Of a stretch of 64,000 bases of DNA, positions 57,830 through 64,000 are shown in pieces (the first letter of the stretch is position 1; each line of letters opens with the position of its first letter). This DNA comes from Chenopodium formosanum (Eukaryota > Streptophyta > Magnoliopsida > Caryophyllales > Amaranthaceae). The translations under genes and the position numbers were made by a program. The DNA is taken from positions 1,676,501-1,740,500 of the forward strand of contig CM044857.1 of the NCBI GenBank assembly GCA_024500155.1. The letters run 5' to 3'. The notes under the pieces were generated by a model. It did not search any database, was not told where the DNA came from, and saw only the letters and a list, made by a program, of their open reading frames with translations.

Positions 57830-58908
57830 TAGGGGTGTTAAAAAAAACCCGACCTGACTACCCGATGACTCGCAAAAAACCCGATGGCTAATTACCATTT
57901 TTTCCTATTTTTTCGGGACAATTACCCGACTCGACAAAATAGCCAATTCGCGGGTCGAGTCATGGGCCGCAGTTTAGTTTTCGCGGGTACCCAAGTACCC
58001 GATAATAAATTAATAACAAGGGGAAAAAAAATTCCTCCCTCAATTGAGCTGAGCCAGCCCACTTACTCACTTAGGGTTTTATGTTTTTCACTCCCTCAGA
58101 AAAAAGCGCAGCCTATGTTCTATCACTTTCACGGATTCCTTAGTTCAATCTTAGTTTCGTTAGATTCCATCGCCTTCAATCCTTCTTCCTCTTTCTATCT
58201 CTCCTTCTCCTCTCTCTCTTATTCATTGAGAATATGGCTAGTTCACACACATTCCAAATAAGTAAATTAATAGCCAACATCAAGAGAATAAGGCACAACT
58301 TGTAAGAGAAATTAAAGCCTTCAACAAGTGAATCGAACCACGACGACCGAGAGATCTCTTTGTTGAATCGAACCACGACGACCGAGAGATCTCCCACCGC
58401 AGCGGCTGAAAGTCCTCCACGGTAAGCAGACGCGATGGACAGGAAGCAGCGTTGATAGGGTCCTAGTTCAAATTGGACTTGAAATCTGTTGTTCAATTGT
58501 AGTTGATAATGGTGTTTTGCCTGCTTTAAACTGTTAAGTATTATAAACATGCTTTATTTTTATTTTTTTTTATTTTATTTTTTTGGATTATAGGTTAGGT
58601 TAATAGGTTTTTTTTTTTTTTTTTTTAGAGACAATGTGTGATACGAGTAGTTAATAATTATTGTTTGTAGTAGAAAATTTAATTCAATAATTTTGCTTTT
58701 TTTAATACTCGTTAAAAAGGAGTAAGTTAGTATACCCAGGTACTTTATGTCCCGACCTGAAAAAATCGGTACCCGATCTTCTCGAGTCGGGACATGGGCC
58801 GAAGTTCAAACTACCCGAAGATTCGGGTACCCCGATTTTCTCGAGTCGGGACATGGGCCGAAGTACAAACTACCCGAAGATTCGGGTACCCGAATATGAA
58901 CACCTCTA
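57830..58908. mobile_element. hAT-like non-autonomous element in the Copia LTR
   Basis: Ends TAGGGGTGTT and AACACCTCTA match the hAT MITE style seen at 38829, and both sides are rich in ACCCGA/TCGGGT repeats. The flanking 8 bp do not match (GCCAAAAC against GGCATGGG), so the boundaries are less sure. The interior 58050-58560 has no recognised coding region. Confidence 0.5.
58771..58887. repeat. Two-copy tandem repeat, about 58 bp, at the hAT-like right end
   Basis: Units 58771-58828 and 58829-58887 share CTCGAGTCGGGACATGGGCC and ACTACCCGAAGATTCGGGT with two or three differences. Confidence 0.85.
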
Positions 58909-59017
58909 GGCATGGGTGTGTCACACAGAGCATAGGGCATGGGCGTGCCTTGGATCTGAAGCAAAGCAGTAGCTTGAAAACAAAACGACACAGGTGTGTC
59001 AGTGCGAGTGCTCATCT

Positions 59018-59163
59018 TCTCCGTTGAGGCACGCCCATGTCTCCCTAAGGGCATGGGCTTGTCTCGTTGCATCTTCCCAGCTTTGCGACTTCTCCGTCGA
59101 GGCACGCCCATGTCGACCTAAGACATGGCCTTGTCTTGCTGCAACTTCCCAACTTTGCGACAC
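59018..59163. repeat. Two-copy tandem repeat, 73 bp, in the Copia LTR
   Basis: Units start TCTCCGTTGAGGCACGCCCA (59018) and TCTCCGTCGAGGCACGCCCA (59091). Each holds a GGCACGCCCATGT … ACATGGSCTTGTCT pair, so the units also contain inverted motifs. Confidence 0.85.
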
Positions 59164-59372
59164 AAGCTTCCTAACTCCCGAATTTCCTAGCTCCCGATTC
59201 AAGACACTATTTCTTACAAATCTACACCTTGACTTGAATCCTCCTCACAAATTACAGATAACCAGATGCATTGATCATGCAATCAGATTTGTTCCGAAAG
59301 ATAACCAGACCATATTTACTAGATTTGCCCTATAGGACACTAGATTAGCTTCGTAGAGCTCTAGATTAGCCC

Positions 59373-60190
59373 TTAAGGGCTACTAACAACCTCGAACATC
59401 AAGCAAGTCCAGCAATGTTGGAACTTACTCTGCGGAACCAGCTTGGTGAACAAATCTGTAGGATTATCAGCAGTACCTACCTTCTTCACCTTAATTCTCG
59501 TATCACTTTGTAGAAAATGATACCTGACATCAATGTGTTTAGTTCTCTCATGATGCACTTGACTTAGCCAAACATATTGCAGTCAAATTGTCGGAATATA
59601 CTATTGCTTGATCATGATGTAGACTCAGATCACTCACTAGTCCCTTCAACCATATGCCCTCCTTTGTTGCTTTTGTCAAGACCATATACTTTGCTTTAGT
59701 AGTAGACAAAGTCACCGTAGGTTGCAGAGTAGTTTTCCAACTAACAACATAACCACCAAGAGTGAACACATAACCAGTCATAGTCCTCATAGACCTTCTA
59801 ACATAAACATCCCTAACATAATTAGAATCGAATAATCTGTAACTAAACATGCTTCACCATTACTATAAATGAAACCAACATTAGACGTACCTCTTATGTA
59901 ACGAAAAATCCTCTTAACTGCATGTCAATGCTCCTTACCAGAATTAACCATGAACCTACTAACAACACTGACTGCATATGCAAGATCCGGCTTAGTCCAA
60001 ACCATATCATACATCAAACTCCCTACTGCACTAGCATAAGGAACCCGAGACATGTACTCCTTCTCCTCAGCAGACTTAACAAAGGTAAAGTAGCATCCTC
60101 ATTATGAATATTTCATTCCTCTTATATATTTCCTTAGCAGACTTAACAAAAGTAGTAGCATCCTCAGCAGACTTAACAAAAGTAAAGAAT
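59373..60190 (-). pseudogene. Copia RT end and RNase H remnant (second Copia)
   Basis: On the minus strand: the end of RT (EEKEYMSRVPYASAVGSLMY, KPDLAYAVSVVSRFM), then RNase H (MTGYVFTLGGYVVSWKTTLQ, VTLSTTKAKYM, SDNLTAICLAKS, ERTKHIDVRYHFL, NPTDLFTKLVPQSKF). Stops and frame changes occur near 59548, 59850 and 59925. At 60068-60190 the AGCAGACTTAACAAARGTA segment is present three times, a local tandem expansion at the broken edge. Confidence 0.85.
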
Positions 60191-60449
60191 GTGGGTGTGT
60201 GTTTGAACCTTTCACTGTAGCGTCACTTTGTTTTCAAACTTAATTTATTAGAACTTATTTAATCTTGAATTAGTTTATAAAAATTCTAAATTGAATAGGA
60301 CGGAGGGAAGCATAAACAAACCCTTTATAAATCTAGCCCATAAAACGAATTTATAATACTCCATAGCACTTGAGTTTAATAATATCACTTTGAAAATCTA
60401 TAGTGTTAAATTCGTCTTAATATGTAATTATATAATACTATAAGTTTTA
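60191..60449. other. Gene-free AT-rich DNA
   Basis: No gene. An isolated GGACGGAGGGA near 60300 looks like one end of a Stowaway-type MITE without a partner. Confidence 0.4.
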
Positions 60450-60706
60450 TTTCCTCCGTCTCTTTTTAGTTGACATGTTTCTTTAGTCACGTTTTCCAAT
60501 GCACAAATTAAATCATTAATATCTTTAATTACCTATAAGCAAAAATTATAAAAAGTTGATATTTTGAAAATATACATTATGACGAATCTAACAAGATCCC
60601 ACTTAACTAAATTTTTCCTTACATATAAATTACAAAACGTGGTCAAAGAAAGGTGTGTGAATAGTGTTAAAGTCAAAATGTGTCAACTAATAAAAAACGG
60701 AGGTAG
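60450..60706. mobile_element. Stowaway-like MITE (257 bp)
   Basis: Inverted ends TTTCCTCCGTCTCTTTTTAG and, inverted, CTACCTCCGTTTTTTATTAG, each followed by TTGACA. TA duplications lie at 60448-60449 and 60707-60708. Non-coding. Confidence 0.7.
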
Positions 60707-60883
60707 TATATAATTTAAATTAATAGTTAATTAATTAAAGACATACATGTAATGGAAAGGAAACCAGTCCCTCGTCTAGGGTTTGCGGTTGTCCCTCGAC
60801 TAGGTGCGTTTCAGTATAGTTTTTCTGGTTCGTTTTCCTCTCAATCTCTCCCCTGCTTCTCGAATTAGTCACTGTAATTTCCC

Positions 60884-62217
60884 ATGGAACCAAAACTCTT
60901 GGAAGAATAGGAGAATTTAAGGTTAACGGAGGATGAGAATAAGGTGATTGGCGAGGAGTTTAACGCTGATACCAATGAAGATACCAAGGCTCAGATTTCT
61001 TTAACCTTGGTCAGAAAACTTCTTACAACGAGGCCTTTCAATGTTGAGGCGATGGAAAGGACTCTTCTGAATGTCTGGAGGGTTAGGGATAATGTAGCTA
61101 TAAGGATGATCAAGACAAACTTATTTGTCTTTCAATTCTTTAGCGAGGACGACAAGAAAAGAGTCCTGGAAGGCTGTCCATGGTTCTTTGATAAGAAGCT
61201 TTTGATTTGTCTGAAATTATTGGAGACGAACAACAGTCAGAAGTTCGCTTTGACACCTCTCCTTGTTGGATCAGGGTTAGAGATGTTCCTTTCAATAAAC
61301 GAAATCCTGATTTTGCTTTTGACATTAGAGAACACTTAGGTGGTTTCATAGAGTTTGATAATTTGGACCCCCTTGGCTGGGATGAATACTTAAGGGTTAA
61401 AATCTCGGTTAATATCACCAAACCTTTGCGGAGGGGGATAAAAATTGGCAATGGGGCTGGTTCTTCGAACTGGTGCTCCATTCAATATGAACGCCTTGCT
61501 GATTTTTGCTACTACTATGGTAGGATGGACCATACGGACATCGAATATCAGTTTGTGGATGAAAACGAGGTGAAAAATGGTGTTGTGTACGAATATGGTC
61601 CGTGGCTCGAAGCCTCACCCAAGAAGCCTACTCGTTCTTCCATCTTTGAATGAGAAAAAGAAAAATCCTGGCTATCTAGGATTAAAGGCACTCACTCAAC
61701 AAAACTCTCAGGCTACAATGATCCCCAAGTTGTGCGTAAGAAGCCTCCTTGTGTTGCCCACAAGCTTGCTTTCCCCACTCAGCATTGTATTAAGAACACT
61801 GATGCAGGACCCAAGTAGCTTAGGCATGAGGAGGTGGATACACCAGTCACGGTTGCTGACAACTATGCAACCTTAGAAATCTCTAAGGCTACCCCCCCTT
61901 CAGGCGTCGAACAGCAGCAACCGAGTGAATTGAGTTTAATGACTCCCTCCACAGCTTAGGGAAATGTGATTGCAGCGTCAAAGAAAGGGACTGGGAATCA
62001 CTCTATTAAAACTTGGAAGCGCAGGGACAGAGACTTCGACACATCGATGGAAGAGAAGACTGTATTACATGGCAAAAGAAAGAGTGTTGAACATTCTGAT
62101 GACGTAGACATGCTTGAGGCAGCAGTTGGGAAGCGGACTAAGTCCATCTCTGGGATGTCTCATCTTTCTACTATTCCGACGGAGGTTGACATGGCTCAAC
62201 CCCGCCAATCCCAATGA
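60884..62217 (+). pseudogene. LINE ORF1 (DUF4283-type nucleic-acid-binding protein), broken
   Basis: ATG at 60884 with a stop 9 codons in. The DUF4283-type domain follows: ISLTLVRKLLTTRPFNVEAM, ERTLLNVWR and DDKKRVLEGCPWFFDKKLL. A frame change near 61200-61225 leads to DTSPCWIRVRDVPFNKRNP and YERLADFCYYYGRMDHTDIE, a zinc-knuckle region in which only one of the expected cysteines remains. A low-complexity C-terminus with further breaks (61653, 61960) reaches about 62217. Confidence 0.8.
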
Positions 62218-62225
62218 GTACTTTA

Positions 62226-64000
62226 TGTTGAAATTGCTGAGGGATGGCTAGCCCTCGTGCAATTCGAGCACTTCGTAAGTTGTGCAATTCTATATCCCCT
62301 AATATTTTATTTTTGTTTGAAACAAAGGTGAATAAAACTATTGTTGAAAATAATAAAAGTCGTTTCGGTTTCCCGTATGCTTTTGGTGTTATTAGTATTG
62401 GTAAGTCTGGTGGTCTTTGTTTGTACTGGAATAACAATGTGGAATTTTCTCTTGTTTCCTTTTCGCAAAATCATGTGTGTGGGGATGTCAAGATTAGGTC
62501 TGGCAAGTCTTGGCATTTTGTTGGATTATATGGCTGGCCGGAATCCGAAAATAAATGCAAGACATGGTCTCTGATTAGAAACTTATGTGATGGTTTTGAT
62601 GGTCCGATACTTTTTGGAGATGACTTTAATGAGATTTTATCTTATGATGAAAAGGTAAGGGGGGCGGATAACGAACGAAGGTCTATGCTCGAATTCCGTA
62701 ACACTCTCCGAGATTGTGACCTTAATTCTGTGGGTCAGTGGTTTACGTGGGAAAAAGGTTTGACTGTCAACACTCTTATCAGAGAGAGATTGTACCGTTT
62801 TGTTGCTAATGGCCCTTGGCTTAATCTTGCTCTAAACCCGGTTGTTGAGAACATGGCTTGCTTAGAATCAGACCACTCCCCAATTTTCCTCAAGCTAGGT
62901 GAGCATAGGAAGAAAAAGAAGAGATTTCATTTTGAGACATGTTAGTTGTTAGAAAATGATTGTGTAGAGGTGGTGCATGGCAGGGTGTGGGAGGACGTGT
63001 TGAGGATCGTATTATGTGTATGGCTGATGGTTTGCAAAGTTGGAGTAAGAAGAAATTCAGTGGCCTTGAGTTGCAAATTGAAAAGATTGAGAAAACTCTA
63101 AAAGGAGTCGCAAAGTGAAGATGTTTATGATAATTCTCTTTCAAGGTGTGCCGATCTTGAAAAGCAGCTTGACGCTCTTTTAGATTAGAGAAGCAGGAAG
63201 CTTACTGGTACCTTCGTTCGAGAGCTTCAGAAATTAAGGACGAGGATCATAACACTAAATATTTTCATCACAAAGCCTTGCAGAGAAGGAAGAAAAATGA
63301 AATTCTGGGACTTTTTGACTCAGATGGTGTTTGGCGTGAGGAGGAAGCTGATTTAGAAAAGGTGGCTCAGTCTTTCTACCAAAATCTCTTTACCGCCGGT
63401 ACTCCCTCGGATGATGCTTGTGAGATGGTCCTTAATTCGACAGAACGCCTTATTACTCCAGAAATTAATGCAGAGCTCTTACGCCCTTTCTCAAAAGATG
63501 AAGTTTTTGCCGCTCTCAATCAGATTCACCCTTGCAAGGCCCCAGGTCCTGACGGTATGCATGCTATATTTTTTCAGAAATTTTGGCATATTGTTGGTGA
63601 TGATGTTGCTAGTTTCGTTAGTAATGTTTTGCAGGGTAATGAGTCAATTAGCCCTGTGAATTTTACTAACATTGTTCTTATCCCGAAAGTCCAGTCCCCT
63701 ACTACGATGTCTGAATATAGACATATTGCTCTCTGTAATGTTCTTTACAAAATTGCTTCGAAAGCCATTGTTATGAGACTAAAATCAATTCTCCCTAATT
63801 TTGTTTTGGAGAATCAGAGTGCTTTCATTCCAGGGCGTCTTATTACTGATAATGCCCTTATTGCTCTTGAGGTGTTCTATACTATGAAAATGAGAAGCAA
63901 GGGCAGGAAAGGGACGATTTCTATGAAGCTTGATATGAGTAAGGCTTATGACAGAGTATAATGGAATTTTCTGGAAAAATTGCTTTTGAAGATGGGATTC
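62226..64000 (+). pseudogene. LINE ORF2: endonuclease and reverse transcriptase start, broken
   Basis: Endonuclease 62244-62945 with ILFLFETKV, ILFGDDFNEIL (the usual GDFNEI with one extra residue) and LESDHSPIFLKL carrying the SDH catalytic triplet. The usual first residues before MASPRAIRALRKL are damaged (62226-62250). A stop at 62943-62945 and frame changes to 63278 interrupt the linker. RT from 63278: HPCKAPGPDGMHAIFFQKFW, ALCNVLYKIASKAIVMRLK, QSAFIPGRLITDNALIAL and MKLDMSKAYDRV; the next codon is a stop (63959-63961) just before WNFLEKLLLKMGF. Cut by the right edge before the YxDD box. Confidence 0.88.

Larger units (their letters stand above)
57543..59388 (-). repeat. LTR of a second, decayed Copia element, split by a hAT-like insertion
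   Basis: Plus-strand ends TGTTGTAACGG and CTACTAACA suggest an LTR of about 770 bp without the 57830-58908 insert. It contains ACGTGGTTCACCAATAATGA near 57605-57625, a stretch common in Copia LTRs. It abuts the RNase H end at 59373-59388 as a 3' LTR should. The boundaries are inferred; the matching 5' LTR is not in the window. Confidence 0.55.
60724..64000 (+). mobile_element. L1-type LINE, decayed, running off the right edge
   Basis: A 5' leader (about 60724-60883, left limit uncertain), ORF1 and ORF2 in plus orientation. The ORF2 order, endonuclease then reverse transcriptase, and a DUF4283-type ORF1 place it in the plant L1 group. The window stops shortly after the first catalytic Asp of RT. 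Confidence 0.88.

Noticed and set aside
57830..58908. Confident hAT insertion with 8-bp TSD
   Set aside because: The ends look right, but the flanking 8-mers do not match, so it is kept only as a moderate call.

Overview
This window is nuclear DNA of a flowering plant, most likely a eudicot with a repeat-rich genome. It holds three spliced host genes (a U-box/ARM ubiquitin ligase, a B2-type cyclin and a two-BTB protein) with GT/AG introns and clear Arabidopsis counterparts, and most of the rest is transposable elements. Repeats such as the CTGAA-rich tract hint at Caryophyllales, but the sequence alone does not prove a family. LAYOUT: 1-2760 (minus) is a PUB15-like U-box/ARM gene cut by the left edge. 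About 35 kb, 3578-38540, is one nest of transposons whose layers can be read from target-site duplications (TSDs). Layer 1 is a Ty1/Copia element (minus, TSD CATAA). Layer 2, inside it, is a Tekay-like chromovirus G1 (minus, 6071-35746) and the 3' LTR of a second, inverted copy G2 (plus, 35747-38442). Layer 3, inside G1, is a CACTA transposon (15031-19458, TSD AAC) carrying pieces of an ABCF gene, an Athila-like element (20139-32943, TSD ATCAT) whose two outer ends are both 5' LTR starts facing each other, and a solo LTR (33350-35230, TSD CACTC). Layer 4, inside the Athila copy, is two solo LTRs of one family (23510-25919, TSD CCCGG; 27897-30289, TSD ACATT). All coding regions in the nest are broken. 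RIGHT HALF: 38541-43560 is intergenic DNA with small transposons: a hAT-type MITE with its TSD, interleaved Harbinger-type MITEs, a near-perfect hairpin beside a poly(A) run, and a 1.2-kb poly(A)-tailed retroinsertion with a 17-bp TSD. The cyclin gene (44216-47067, plus, 11 exons, 447 aa) has a cluster of MSA-type sites upstream. The BTB gene (49652-57120, plus, 12 coding exons, 805 aa) has a 5'-UTR intron, a Stowaway-like MITE and four long C or G runs in its introns. From 57543 a second decayed Copia copy carries a hAT-like insertion in its LTR, then comes a Stowaway-like MITE and a decayed L1-type LINE (from about 60724) that runs off the right edge. The three host genes are unrelated to each other. 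I see no tRNA, rRNA, CRISPR array or working novel system; the unusual material is the structural history of the transposon nest, above all the inverted-end Athila insertion.
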